Below, one piece after another: positions 17,333 to 26,780 of a stretch of DNA of 64,000 nt (the stretch's first letter is position 1; each line of letters begins with the position of its first letter). The stretch is from JALNZF01 sp964447405 (GTDB lineage: Bacteria > Nitrospirota > UBA9217), in the NCBI GenBank assembly GCA_964447405.1, contig CAYUSP010000001.1, positions 248,001 to 312,000 on the forward strand, in the 5' to 3' direction. A program made the position numbers and the translations under genes. Below the pieces are notes generated by a model. It was not told the origin of the DNA. It worked only from the letters and a program-made list of their open reading frames with translations, and did not search any database.

Positions 17333-17953
17333 ATGCGGAGCAAGATCTTTACAATAGATTCAGATAATCTCCATGAAGCATTCACCCGATGCAGGGACGT
17401 AATCAACAAAGGCGGCATCATCGCATATCCGACGGACACCTTCTACGGGTTGGGAGCTGATCCAAGGAATGCCGCAGCGATCCGAAAGCTGTTCAGCATC
17501 AAGGGCCGGGATGCAGGTAAGCCGATTCTGCTGCTGATCAGGGACAGATCCGAAGTAGGGCATTGGGCGCAAACGGTCTCCGCACGTGCCCATCAGCTTA
17601 TGGATCGGTTTTGGCCCGGTCCGTTGACGCTCGTATTCAAAGCCAGACCGGATGTACTTCCGGAGCTGACCGCGGGCATGGGGACCATCGGCCTCAGGGT
17701 GCCGGGAAATGAACTGACGCGCAGTCTGCTGGACTTCCTCGGTTCAGCACTGACCGGGACAAGTGCCAACGTGTCCGGCGGCAGGCATGCTACGACAGCG
17801 GACGAGGTGGCGGACTCCGGCATAGGGGTTGACCTGATTCTTGACCAGGGAGCCCTTAGCGGGACCTTGCCGTCAACAATCGTAAATGTTGAAACCGATG
17901 AGCCCATAATTATCCGCGCAGGAACGATTCCCGTGCGGGACATAACCGGGTGA
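17333..17953 (+). CDS. L-threonylcarbamoyladenylate synthase (Sua5/YrdC family)
   Basis: A YrdC domain spans most of this 206-residue protein, with YPTDTFYGLGADP, KGRDAGKPILLLI, GTIGLRVPGN and GTSANVSGG. It makes threonylcarbamoyl-AMP for the universal t6A37 modification of ANN-decoding tRNAs. An ATG at 17270 is also in frame, but the 63 bases between hold a repetitive intergenic-like sequence (TGAATGCGGATTGCGGGATG), so ATG 17333 is preferred. The C-terminal Sua5 domain is absent. Confidence 0.9.
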   Translation: MRSKIFTIDSDNLHEAFTRCRDVINKGGIIAYPTDTFYGLGADPRNAAAIRKLFSIKGRDAGKPILLLIRDRSEVGHWAQTVSARAHQLMDRFWPGPLTLVFKARPDVLPELTAGMGTIGLRVPGNELTRSLLDFLGSALTGTSANVSGGRHATTADEVADSGIGVDLILDQGALSGTLPSTIVNVETDEPIIIRAGTIPVRDITG

Positions 17954-17985
17954 GCTGAGTCACCCATTCGAGCAAAGGATATCCA

Positions 17986-19302
17986 ATGAAAAAAATATTT
18001 GTACTGGACACCAACGTGCTGCTCCATGACCCGCGGGCAATCTTTTCATTCGAGGACAATGATGTTGTCGTACCGATCGTTGTGATAGAAGAACTGGACA
18101 AGTTCAAAAAAGGCATCGATGAGATGGGCCGAAACGCCCGCCAGGTGTCGCGGATCCTCGATGAATACCGGCTGAAAGGCAAACTCTCCCAGGGGGTGCA
18201 GCTGGAAAGCGGGGGGAGCCTGCGGGTCGAACTGAACCACCAGTCTTCCGACAAACTGCCGAGTGAGCTTATTCCCACCAAGGCTGATAACCGAATCCTG
18301 GCCACGGCGCTCAACTTGAAGCATGACGGGCTGCCTGTGATCCTTGTCACGAAGGACACAAACCTCCGCATCAAAGCGGACGCACTTGGCATGCGAGCCG
18401 AGGATTTCGAGTCTGATACAATCACGATCGACGATCTGTATTCCGGGGAAACGGAACTGCAGGTCGAGCCGAGTGTGATCAATGATTTTTACAGCAGTGG
18501 AGAATTGCCTGCTCAGGACCCGAAGCCTTTTCCGAACCAGTTCGTGATGCTGAGGAACAGCGCAAATCCTTCACAGACCGCCCTTGCACGCTACAGCCAG
18601 ACCAAACAAGCCTATGTGCCGATCGTAAACACCAAACACGGAGTGTGGGGCATTATGGCAAAAAACAAGCAGCAGCAATTTGCTCTGGATCTGCTCCTGA
18701 ATGATGACATACGCCTCGTTACGCTGGTGGGAAAGGCCGGGACAGGCAAGACCCTGCTGGCACTGGCAGCAGGACTGGAAAAGACCATTGAAGCGCGGAC
18801 GTTTCAGCGATTGGTTGTGTCGCGCCCGGTATTTCCGATGGGGAAGGATATAGGCTTCCTGCCTGGTGATATCGAGGAGAAACTCCGGCCCTGGATGCAA
18901 CCGATCCGTGACAATCTTGATTTTCTCATGGGTGCGTCCGCTGTCGCAGGCAGGGTAAAGGGAAAAAAAGATCTCCAAAGCCTCTTTGACCTCGGCATGA
19001 TCGAAGTTGAACCGCTTACCTATATTCGCGGCCGCAGTATGCCGAACCAGTATCTTATTGTGGATGAAGCCCAGAACCTGACACCTCACGAGATAAAGAC
19101 CATCATCACCCGGGCTGGGGAGGGAACCAAGGTCGTATTGACTGGCGACCCGTACCAGATCGACAATCCCTACATAGACTCAGAGAGCAATGGACTGACG
19201 TTCGTCGTGGAACGCTTCAAACAGGAAAGCATTGCCGGCCATATTACGCTGGTAAAGGGTGAGCGGTCAGACCTGGCAGAACTGGCTGCCACCTTGTTGT
19301 AA
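17986..19302 (+). CDS. PIN-PhoH protein (YlaK/PhoH2-like)
   Basis: Residues 1-140 are a PIN nuclease domain starting FVLDTNVLLHDP with acidic residues in LVTKDTNLRIKA. Residues 225-438 are a PhoH ATPase with Walker A GKAGTGKT and Walker B IVDEAQN. PIN-PhoH proteins act as RNA helicase/nucleases in the cytoplasm. The length (438) is that of the two-domain family. It lies 32 bp after the Sua5-type gene on the same strand. No antitoxin-like gene accompanies it. Confidence 0.9.
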   Translation: MKKIFVLDTNVLLHDPRAIFSFEDNDVVVPIVVIEELDKFKKGIDEMGRNARQVSRILDEYRLKGKLSQGVQLESGGSLRVELNHQSSDKLPSELIPTKADNRILATALNLKHDGLPVILVTKDTNLRIKADALGMRAEDFESDTITIDDLYSGETELQVEPSVINDFYSSGELPAQDPKPFPNQFVMLRNSANPSQTALARYSQTKQAYVPIVNTKHGVWGIMAKNKQQQFALDLLLNDDIRLVTLVGKAGTGKTLLALAAGLEKTIEARTFQRLVVSRPVFPMGKDIGFLPGDIEEKLRPWMQPIRDNLDFLMGASAVAGRVKGKKDLQSLFDLGMIEVEPLTYIRGRSMPNQYLIVDEAQNLTPHEIKTIITRAGEGTKVVLTGDPYQIDNPYIDSESNGLTFVVERFKQESIAGHITLVKGERSDLAELAATLL

Positions 19303-19316
19303 TCCTCCGGAGTGCT

Positions 19317-20231
19317 ATGATGAACCAAAAAGGACGCACCTACGAGAAGCTGTTCCTGAGCCTCTGCCTTCTTTCCACGCTGCTGGTGCTGACGGAGATT
19401 GTTCTGCAGGCATATGGCAAAAGCATCTGCCTCACTGAAGGGTGCAAGGTTGTTTCGAAACACGTCCGGTTCGGCGACCTGTCGATCCTGCTCATTGGTC
19501 TCACTACCTTCGCATCGCTTGCACTCTTTTCTTTCCTGAAGCTCTTTACTACAAGGTCAGGCCCTGCCCGGCTGATCAACATGATTCTGATCGTGTCACT
19601 TGCGTGCGAAGGGTTTTTAACCGGATATCAGGTCTTCGCTATTCATACGCTATGCCTGTTCTGCCTAATCATTCTCGGCATCGTGCTTGTTCTGTGCATC
19701 ATAAGACTGTTCGCAGGAGAAGGCGATGTCATAGCCGGTGTTATTGCCCTGGGCGCGGTTTTCGGCATGTTCTATCTCGTGCCGCCGCCCGAAACGGACA
19801 TCAGGCTTCCGGCTGATGAAAAAATGGTCCTGTTCTTCAGCAAAGAGTGCATTCACTGCTCCGAGGTAATGAAAGAACTGCAGGATGCCGGCATGCACGT
19901 TGCGCATGTTGAGGTCAATGCCTATTCTGGAGTACTGAAAAGCTTCGGAGTAGAACATGTACCCACGCTTTTCATCAATGAAAAGCACCAAAAAATGCTC
20001 CTGACAGGCAAGGATGCCATCAGAAGCTATTTGCGTGCGTGTTCCTCTGCCGCCAGGCCTGTCGACCCGCCAATGCAAAAGGATCAGACAAGGAAGAAGT
20101 TGCAGCAGCCAGGTAAGGCCGTGCAGGATGCCCCGGGGGGCCTGTTCAATCAACAGGTCATCAAGCTCCAGCCCGGCAGCTTAAACGCCACTGATAACGG
20201 CATGTGCAAGGAAGACGAGAAATGCCGGTGA
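19317..20231 (+). CDS. VKOR-thioredoxin fusion protein
   Basis: This 304-residue protein has four transmembrane segments of a vitamin K epoxide reductase domain, with paired cysteines C38/C43 and a quinone-reducing CLFC (113-116). A further hydrophobic segment and a periplasmic thioredoxin-like domain with CIHC (178-181) follow. Bacterial VKOR-Trx fusions oxidise thioredoxin-like partners and pass electrons to quinone, replacing DsbB in disulfide formation. The C-terminal 60 residues are a polar, proline-rich tail not usual for the family. It precedes the cytochrome maturation genes, whose substrates need controlled cysteine redox state. Confidence 0.87.
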   Translation: MMNQKGRTYEKLFLSLCLLSTLLVLTEIVLQAYGKSICLTEGCKVVSKHVRFGDLSILLIGLTTFASLALFSFLKLFTTRSGPARLINMILIVSLACEGFLTGYQVFAIHTLCLFCLIILGIVLVLCIIRLFAGEGDVIAGVIALGAVFGMFYLVPPPETDIRLPADEKMVLFFSKECIHCSEVMKELQDAGMHVAHVEVNAYSGVLKSFGVEHVPTLFINEKHQKMLLTGKDAIRSYLRACSSAARPVDPPMQKDQTRKKLQQPGKAVQDAPGGLFNQQVIKLQPGSLNATDNGMCKEDEKCR

Positions 20232-20244
20232 TGGAATAACCGAT

Positions 20245-20682
20245 ATGCGAATTGAATTTGCATTGCTTAGTCGCAGCAAGTGTTGTACTATGCGCCCCAT
20301 GATGATGCGGCGGGCCGTGGTTTTAATGGTAATGGCATGTTATCTTATTCTCCCTACAGCCGGCGTAATCGTCTGTGCTGACCCTTCAGCCGGTCCGAGG
20401 TTGGAGATGGCCATTGCCGGATCCACAATGATGATGAATGCTGTACTGCTTCTGAACACACTTCAAGATGGTTTCAATCCAGAGAGGGAAACTCACGCCC
20501 GAGAGGGATTGTTCTGCCCGATCTGTTCCGGTGATGCATCGATGCCCGCTCTCGATACGTTGTCCAGTCCGTTCTTCAGTATCCAGTATGCGACGTTGCC
20601 GGGTTCTTTTTCACTTTCGGACCCGCCAAATTCGATTCATAAACCACCTCATAATACGAAGTCCATCTGTGCTGCTGTTTGA
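20245..20682 (+). CDS. hypothetical exported protein with a CPIC motif
   Basis: This 145-residue frame begins 14 bp after the VKOR gene. A hydrophobic N-terminal segment (RAVVLMVMACYLILPTAGVIV) suggests a signal peptide or anchor. The region near residue 92 has GLFCPICSGD. Nothing else is recognised. The pattern (short export signal, methionine-rich stretch, CPxC near the C-terminal half) recalls DUF2946-type proteins, but I cannot confirm that. The start could also be one of the ATGs near 20290-20302. It may be a small thiol partner of VKOR. Confidence 0.5.
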   Translation: MRIEFALLSRSKCCTMRPMMMRRAVVLMVMACYLILPTAGVIVCADPSAGPRLEMAIAGSTMMMNAVLLLNTLQDGFNPERETHAREGLFCPICSGDASMPALDTLSSPFFSIQYATLPGSFSLSDPPNSIHKPPHNTKSICAAV

Positions 20683-20770
20683 GCACGACAGTGTTCCCTC
20701 ATCCCAATGGAAGACGCGGAGGAAGGTGAGCCTGTCCATGCCGCATTATGACCACTTATTTCAATTATTC

Positions 20771-20799
20771 TTGACAGTACAAGCGGCACTATGTTAATT
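20771..20799 (+). promoter_or_regulatory. possible promoter for resB-ccsA
   Basis: TTGACA (20771-20776) is followed 17 bp later by TTAATT (20794-20799). The -35 is perfect and the -10 is weak. It lies 33 bp before the resB start. Confidence 0.4.
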
Positions 20800-20831
20800 T
20801 GTAGGCCATTGTCTATACGGTGGAGGTGTAC

Positions 20832-22343
20832 GTGTCTGAAAATCAAAAGGGAATTGTAGAAATGCTTGCGGAGAAGATCTGGAAATTCTTTGCCTCCGTA
20901 AAGCTGGCGGTCATCCTGCTTATCATCATTGCGATCGCTTCGGTCATCGGTACGGTGATCCAGCAGAATGAGGCGCCTGAAAAATATCTTCAGGAGTATA
21001 GTCAGGCTACAGTCGAATTGTTCGAGATGCTTGGATTCTTTGACATGTATCATACGTGGTGGTACGTTCTGCTCCTTTTCCTGATTACTGCGAATCTGAC
21101 GGTTTGCACGCTGGAACGGTTCCCACATGCGTGGAAGCTCATGCGCGCTCCCTTAAAGCCGATCGACGACGACAGCTTGAAGGCGCTTCCGTTCAAGAAG
21201 GAAGTCGGATTCAAAGGGGCAGCCAGACAGGCGGAAGACCGGGCAACGGCCGTTCTCAAGGCGCATCGTTACCACCTGGTAGAAGCCAGGTCGCCGGGTG
21301 CTGCGCAGTTCATGACTCAGAAGGGAGTGTATAGCCGGCTCGGCGTCTATGTGACTCATACGAGCATCATCCTGATCTTTGTGGGAGCGCTGATCGGATC
21401 CTTTTTTGGATTCAAAGCTTACCTCAATCTACCAGAAGGTTCGGCATCCAAGGTTGTCTATCTCCGAAACGAGCCGATGTGGGACCAGATCATGGAAGCC
21501 CTCGGCATTGCCAAGAGTCCGGTGATGCATAATCCACAGGGTGGAATGCCAGCCATGCCGATCGGCTATTTCGTCCGGAACGACAATTTCGATGTTGATT
21601 ACTATATCAGCCCCTCCGGCATGCCCTCCGGCATGCCGTCCGAATTCCACAGCATCCTGAGTGTTTTTGATCTTGATGGACAGAAGATTCTGGATAAGCG
21701 AATCCGCGTCAATGATCCGCTCACGCATCATGGCATAACCTTCTATCAATCCAGCTACGGTACCATTCCCGAAAGCCAGGGAAAGATCATACTGAACATC
21801 CGCTCCAAGGGAAATCCGGCATCCAAGGTTGAAACGGTGGTCGTAAATCCCGGGTCCTCGGTTTTCGTTGCTTCGATCGATAGAACGATTAAAGCGCTCG
21901 GATTTGCCCCCTACGGCGCAAGAAATCCGCAAACAGGCCAGGTCCAGTATTATCAGAGCAGGAATGAGGAATATATTAATCCTACCGTGGAACTCGAAAT
22001 AATGAAGGGAAACAAACCGGTTTATAGAACGCAGATCATGAAGACAGATCCCGGAGAACCCTATATGCCGGAAGGCTACACCATCAGTTACGGTGGATAC
22101 TGGGGAACACGGTATACCGGGCTGCAGGTTACCAAGGATCCAGGGGTCTGGGTTGTGTATACCGGCTTCATTCTTTTGTGTGTCGGGCCGTTGATAGCCT
22201 TCTTCGGATCCCATAAAAAGCTCTGGATCAGGGTAGAAGAACGGAAAGGGCAGGCTATGGTCACGGTTGCGGGAACAGCGAACAGGAACCGTCTTGGATT
22301 TGAGCGCGAGTTCAACGCGATTGTGGAAGAGCTATCGAAGTAA
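20832..22343 (+). CDS. resB: cytochrome c biogenesis protein ResB (Ccs1)
   Basis: This 503-residue membrane protein has a first transmembrane helix FFASVKLAVILLIIIAIASVIG with a TVIQQNEAP loop, further helices near residues 75-95 and 175-195, a large periplasmic domain and a last helix near residue 440. ResB and CcsA form the system II haem transport and ligation complex for c-type cytochromes. The GTG at 20832 lies 5 nt after GGAGG (20822-20826), better placed than GTG 20820. It is followed by ccsA. Confidence 0.92.
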   Translation: MSENQKGIVEMLAEKIWKFFASVKLAVILLIIIAIASVIGTVIQQNEAPEKYLQEYSQATVELFEMLGFFDMYHTWWYVLLLFLITANLTVCTLERFPHAWKLMRAPLKPIDDDSLKALPFKKEVGFKGAARQAEDRATAVLKAHRYHLVEARSPGAAQFMTQKGVYSRLGVYVTHTSIILIFVGALIGSFFGFKAYLNLPEGSASKVVYLRNEPMWDQIMEALGIAKSPVMHNPQGGMPAMPIGYFVRNDNFDVDYYISPSGMPSGMPSEFHSILSVFDLDGQKILDKRIRVNDPLTHHGITFYQSSYGTIPESQGKIILNIRSKGNPASKVETVVVNPGSSVFVASIDRTIKALGFAPYGARNPQTGQVQYYQSRNEEYINPTVELEIMKGNKPVYRTQIMKTDPGEPYMPEGYTISYGGYWGTRYTGLQVTKDPGVWVVYTGFILLCVGPLIAFFGSHKKLWIRVEERKGQAMVTVAGTANRNRLGFEREFNAIVEELSK

Positions 22344-22366
22344 ACGTGTTTTATCAGGAGGGATCG

Positions 22367-23611
22367 ATGGATAGTGCCTTACTCTTTAATATAGCAACTC
22401 TGACGTATCTGATATCCATGGTGCTGTATATCAGTTATCTTGCTTTCCGCAAGGAGGCGCTCGGCAAGACAGCAACTTTTGTCACCTATGGCGGCCTTGC
22501 AGTACAGACAGCCGCGCTTGCCATGCGGTGGATCGAATCGTACCAGATGGGAATTGGCCGTGTGCCTCTTTCGAATCTCTACGAATCGCTCGTCTTTTTT
22601 ACATGGAGCACAGTCCTTATCTATCTGGTGATGGAATGGAAATACAACACAAGGGTCTTCGGAGCGTTTGTCATGCCCGTGGCATTCCTTGCGCTGGCTT
22701 TCATAAACTTTGCCGGTATCAGTACGGACATTAGCCCTTTGGTCCCGGCGCTCAAGAGCAATTGGCTCTTTTATCACGTGCTGATTAGTTTCCTGGGCTA
22801 TGCCGCTTTTGCCGTGGCATTCGCCGTCAGCATGGTGTTCCTGCTGCTTGATACCGAGGACCGGGGTTCGGCAACGGGCATGGGCATCGGACTGGGTGCG
22901 CTCGTGGTACTGGTGGTGCTTGGCAATGCGATGGCGGGCATGGGAGAGCGCATGAAGACCATCTTCTGGATGGGGCTCGGGGCCCTTGTCCTTGCCTGGT
23001 TTCTGTATCTCGTTGTCCGCGGCGCGAAAAGCAAGCCGATGGTGTATCTTTTCTGGTCCTTCTGCGTGACCCTGGCCATCGCGCTCATGATCGCGATGGG
23101 CTTTGATATCGTATACCTGAATCTCACTCATTCGATGCAACCAGGTGAATCATATAAACAACACCTGTTCGCAGTTTCGTTCCTGAGCAAGTCGCTGATC
23201 AACATGCTTCTCTCATGGGGGTTGTTCACCGGGCTATTCTGGTTCGTCTGGTCAAGAGGCATGTCACTGAAAAAGCTCCTGCAGCAGTACATTTCCTCAG
23301 CGGATTTTCTAGATGAGGTGACCTACAAAATGATTGCGATTGGCTGGCCCCTGCTGACAGGCGGTATTGTCACCGGCGCAGTCTGGGCAAACAGCGCTTG
23401 GGGCACGTACTGGGGCTGGGACCCGAAGGAAACCTGGTCGCTTATCACCTGGTTCGTATATGCCATATATCTCCATGCACGGTTTGTACGCGGGTGGAAA
23501 GGGACGCAGATGGCGATCATTTCCGCAGTGGGTTTTCTTGCGGTCATCTTCACGTATCTCGGGGTAAACCTCGTGCTTTCAGGTCTGCATTCGTACGGTG
23601 GAATGAACTAA
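22367..23611 (+). CDS. ccsA: cytochrome c biogenesis protein CcsA/ResC (haem handling)
   Basis: This 414-residue polytopic membrane protein contains the tryptophan-rich WWD motif WGTYWGWDPKETWSLITW near residue 345, which presents haem at the periplasmic face. Conserved histidines flank it, for example LHARFVRGW. With ResB it attaches haem to CxxCH cysteines, and this window encodes at least five such cytochromes. ATG 22367 follows AGGAGG; the in-frame GTG 22346 is less likely. A strong terminator follows at 23657. Confidence 0.93.
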   Translation: MDSALLFNIATLTYLISMVLYISYLAFRKEALGKTATFVTYGGLAVQTAALAMRWIESYQMGIGRVPLSNLYESLVFFTWSTVLIYLVMEWKYNTRVFGAFVMPVAFLALAFINFAGISTDISPLVPALKSNWLFYHVLISFLGYAAFAVAFAVSMVFLLLDTEDRGSATGMGIGLGALVVLVVLGNAMAGMGERMKTIFWMGLGALVLAWFLYLVVRGAKSKPMVYLFWSFCVTLAIALMIAMGFDIVYLNLTHSMQPGESYKQHLFAVSFLSKSLINMLLSWGLFTGLFWFVWSRGMSLKKLLQQYISSADFLDEVTYKMIAIGWPLLTGGIVTGAVWANSAWGTYWGWDPKETWSLITWFVYAIYLHARFVRGWKGTQMAIISAVGFLAVIFTYLGVNLVLSGLHSYGGMN

Positions 23612-23656
23612 TGAAGAAATAGCATCATCTTGGATAGCAGCCTTATTCACTACTAT

Positions 23657-23695
23657 AGACCGCTGGCGAGCAATTGTGCCAGCGGTCTTTTTTTT
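23657..23695 (+). terminator. rho-independent terminator after ccsA
   Basis: GACCGCTGGC (23658-23667) pairs perfectly with GCCAGCGGTC (23678-23687) around a 10-nt loop and is followed by eight or more T. Confidence 0.93.
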
Positions 23696-23785
23696 CTGCT
23701 GACAGTATGCTGTAGTGATATAATTGCAATAGTGAATGGGTATCGTACAACAGCGGAAATCTAAACTGAATGAGGAGGTGTGAAG

Positions 23786-24172
23786 ATGAGAACATTTATC
23801 TGCAGAAGCCTGGGTAACAACTGCTCATGGAAACATTCAGCAAAAACAGAAGAGCTGCTCGTAGACATTGTGGCTCTTCATTTGCGCGAGATTCATGGCG
23901 TAAAGGATCTATCGCCTGTGATGATCGGCAAGGTTAAAAATGCTTTCAGCGAAGCGACTCCTGTGGAAATGAAAGCTGCGGACAAGCTTGTGCTGAGGGA
24001 GTTCAAATGCCGGGATCTCGGCATGAAGTGCGATTGGCATTACATTGCCCAGACTGAGGAGTTGATCGTTGATGGCGTTGCTGTGCATGCGCGTGAAGCC
24101 CATGGAATTACCGAATTCACACCTGAGATGAAGGTTAAGGTGGAAAAGTCACTTCAGGAGTGGAAGGGGTAA
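23786..24172 (+). CDS. tandem DUF1059 protein
   Basis: This 128-residue protein is made of two copies of the same small domain. Copy one starts RTFICRSLGNNCSWKHSAKT and copy two REFKCRDLGMKCDWHYIAQT, each followed by EEL(I/L)VD..A.H.RE.HG. Each copy keeps two cysteines and a C-terminal histidine pattern that could bind a metal. DUF1059 has no established function. A good GAGGAGG lies before ATG 23786. It has its own transcription unit after the ccsA terminator. Confidence 0.8.
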   Translation: MRTFICRSLGNNCSWKHSAKTEELLVDIVALHLREIHGVKDLSPVMIGKVKNAFSEATPVEMKAADKLVLREFKCRDLGMKCDWHYIAQTEELIVDGVAVHAREAHGITEFTPEMKVKVEKSLQEWKG

Positions 24173-24173
24173 G

Positions 24174-24246
<73 letters not shown>

Positions 24247-24282
24247 AGGCGTGTGCTTATAGCGTATTCTGTCTTTTATTAT

Positions 24283-25941
24283 TTACCGTTGCACAGTAAC
24301 ATCGACGCGTTTTTCGATCGAATAGATGGGATAGATCTTGAAATCCTTTACCCAGGGCTGGACCACAAAATAGTCCGCTCGATGCCACATGAAAAGCCAT
24401 GGTGCTGCAACTATAACGCGATCCTCTGCTTGACGATATAAACGGTAACGCGCGGTAATGTCCACAGTCTGTCGGGCAGCATCGATCAGGCTGTCAAGTT
24501 CTGGGTCCATGCAGCCCGTGCGGTTGCCCGCAGACCCCTTGCTCGCAGAGTGAAAGAGGGGGAATAGAAAGTTTTCAGGATCAGGATAGTCCGCCCACCA
24601 GGAAAGCCAGAAAGCGTCAGGTTCCCCTTTGTTGACAGCGTGTTTGAAGGCGCTCCAATCGAGCTGTACGATCTTGACCCTGAGACCGGCCCGGGATAAA
24701 TAATCCTGGATGACCTCAACGATGTCAAGTACCTCAGGGTCAAGAGTTATGTATATCCGTACTTCCTTCCCTTCGGCTCCAGCCTCTTGTATCAATTTCC
24801 TTGCCCTGTCAGGATCGAATGGATATAGATCCTTGCTCTGCGGGAGGAACCTGCCTTTCCAGAGACCCGGTGGGATCGGGCCCGACGCAATGACCCCTCG
24901 TTTTTCGAAGACCGTGTTGAAAATCTGCTTACGATCCACAGCCATATTCATTGCCTGGCGTACGCGGATGTTATTGAACGGAGGTCTTGTGCAGTTGAGT
25001 CCCAGATAGTAGCTGTTCAATCCCGGTCTCGCATAAACCAGGTCGCGCCAGGCAGGATCAGTCGTGTAGTGTGCATATTCTGATGAGGGGATCAGCAGCA
25101 CATCAAGCCTGCCGGTCTCAAATTCAAGGACTGCGGTAAGGTCCTCGGGTATGATCCGGTAATAGATGCCGTTTAAGCCAGGCTTTCCATCGAAATAATC
25201 TTCACGGGCGGTGAGCGTTAAAAACTGACCATGCTTCCAATCGTTCAGGATGTATGGGCCGCTGCCCACGGGGTGGGTGCCGAAATCCTGACCAAGGCGT
25301 TCGGCATCCTCGCGAGGCACGACGTACGCAGTGGTCATGGCGAGCAGCGAGAGAAATGGACCGAATGGTTTCCGGAGCCTGATCTGCAGCGTATGATCGT
25401 CCAGTAAGCGGACACCGGATAGTGAAGTTGATTTTCCGCTGATGACATCTTGTGCTCCTTCGATCCGGTCAAGCACCCAGGTGAGAGGAGCTTTGGTGCG
25501 CGGCGTGAGCACCCGTTCGAAGGAATATTTTACATCTTCGGCAATTAATTTTCTGTGGTTGCTGAAGGAAATGTCGCGCCGGAGACGAAAGGTGTAGGTA
25601 AGCTGGTCAGACGATAATTTCCAGGAATAGGCGATATCGGGAACGATGTCCAGGTTTTCATTAAAACGAACAAGCCCGTTGAAGAGCTTGGCTGCCATGC
25701 TGCCGCCCTGCACATCAGTGATAAGTGCGGGATCCAGAGTGGTGGGATTACTGTTCAGTCTAAGGTAGAGATGATTCGCCAGGCGCCCCTCATCCCCTTT
25801 GAGGCATCCAGGGACGGAGGCGATAATAAAAAAGACAATAAAGAGACGCAGGAGTGAAGCGCCGGTCCCGGCTATCGCGAGGAGGTCATTTTTTAGAAGC
25901 GTTGACGAATGCCTTGAATAATTTTTGGGTATTTCGGTCAT
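24283..25941 (-). CDS. peptide ABC transporter substrate-binding lipoprotein (SBP_bac_5)
   Basis: This 552-residue protein has a signal with lipobox SVPGC and the family-5 solute-binding fold. LRLNSNPTTLDPALITDV is the usual domain opening, with SWKLSSDQLTYTFRLRRDI, the VGSGPY motif and WWADYPDPENFLFPLF near the C-terminus. It captures peptides or similar solutes in the periplasm for an ABC permease that is not in the window. ATG 25941 overlaps the previous gene by 56 bp; no other in-frame start precedes the signal. Confidence 0.88.
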   Translation of the reverse strand: MTEIPKNYSRHSSTLLKNDLLAIAGTGASLLRLFIVFFIIASVPGCLKGDEGRLANHLYLRLNSNPTTLDPALITDVQGGSMAAKLFNGLVRFNENLDIVPDIAYSWKLSSDQLTYTFRLRRDISFSNHRKLIAEDVKYSFERVLTPRTKAPLTWVLDRIEGAQDVISGKSTSLSGVRLLDDHTLQIRLRKPFGPFLSLLAMTTAYVVPREDAERLGQDFGTHPVGSGPYILNDWKHGQFLTLTAREDYFDGKPGLNGIYYRIIPEDLTAVLEFETGRLDVLLIPSSEYAHYTTDPAWRDLVYARPGLNSYYLGLNCTRPPFNNIRVRQAMNMAVDRKQIFNTVFEKRGVIASGPIPPGLWKGRFLPQSKDLYPFDPDRARKLIQEAGAEGKEVRIYITLDPEVLDIVEVIQDYLSRAGLRVKIVQLDWSAFKHAVNKGEPDAFWLSWWADYPDPENFLFPLFHSASKGSAGNRTGCMDPELDSLIDAARQTVDITARYRLYRQAEDRVIVAAPWLFMWHRADYFVVQPWVKDFKIYPIYSIEKRVDVTVQR

Positions 25942-26599
25942 TCAGCGTTTTTTCCGGGTGCCATTGCACTGCTAACAGAAAGTTCCTGCTTCTGGTCTCC
26001 AAAGCTTCGATTACCCGGTCATGCGAAACTGCAGAGAGATGAAGACCCTTGCCGGGATTCTTGACACACTGATGATGAGCACTTCGCACCTTGATGCTGG
26101 TAGCTCCCATGATGCGTGACAGCAGGGTTTTTTCGAAAATATCCACAACATGGTATATCTGCTCTCCCTCCCGGGATGCCCCATGCTTGATAGGATTGGG
26201 AACCTGCAAATTGATATCCTGATACAGCTTGCCGCCCAGAGCGACATTGACGAGCTGTGCGCCATAGCAGATTGCCAGTACCGGTTTCTTTGCCTTCATA
26301 GCAGCTTTAAGAAGGCTGATCTCGAATGTTGTACGTTCGCGGGGCACAAGCGGAAGAGTTGCGCCGGAAAGCGGCTTCTCTTTATAAAAACGTGGATCGA
26401 TGTCATCTCCACCGGTAAAAAGGAAACCATCAAGCCTCTTTACCAGGTCTGGGATGGAGGCCTCCAATCCCAGCATGGGAATCGGGAGTCCGCCTGCCTG
26501 ATACACTGCATTGCCATAATCCTGATCTATGCTGTTCATGTTTCTTGACGGCTGGATGTCCAGATTCATGGTAATGCCGATCAATGGTCTCATACGCAT
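25886..26599 (-). CDS. class I glutamine amidotransferase-like hydrolase (peptidase C26)
   Basis: This 237-residue protein resembles gamma-glutamyl-GABA hydrolase PuuD. The nucleophile is in AICYGAQ, preceded by FLFTGGDDIDP, and the catalytic His/Glu are in QWHPE. It hydrolyses gamma-glutamyl bonds of small amides. It lies between argF and the peptide-binding gene, with which it overlaps, suggesting cotranscription and perhaps joint use of imported gamma-glutamyl peptides. That link is inference. Confidence 0.87.
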   Translation of the reverse strand: MRMRPLIGITMNLDIQPSRNMNSIDQDYGNAVYQAGGLPIPMLGLEASIPDLVKRLDGFLFTGGDDIDPRFYKEKPLSGATLPLVPRERTTFEISLLKAAMKAKKPVLAICYGAQLVNVALGGKLYQDINLQVPNPIKHGASREGEQIYHVVDIFEKTLLSRIMGATSIKVRSAHHQCVKNPGKGLHLSAVSHDRVIEALETRSRNFLLAVQWHPEKTLNDRNTQKLFKAFVNASKK

Positions 26600-26780
26600 A
26601 CCTCCGAAAATTATGAAGAGAATAATGCAGGAGAGAATATCCGAGCATTATATAGCATACTTTTCGAGGCTTGTCAGTGTGAGATTCTAATTTGAGATTT
26701 ATTATTGCATAGTCAGGGTTGTGTAAAATCTGCATCTGCAATTTTACATGCATCGCATAATGCATAATTGCGAAGGCGTA

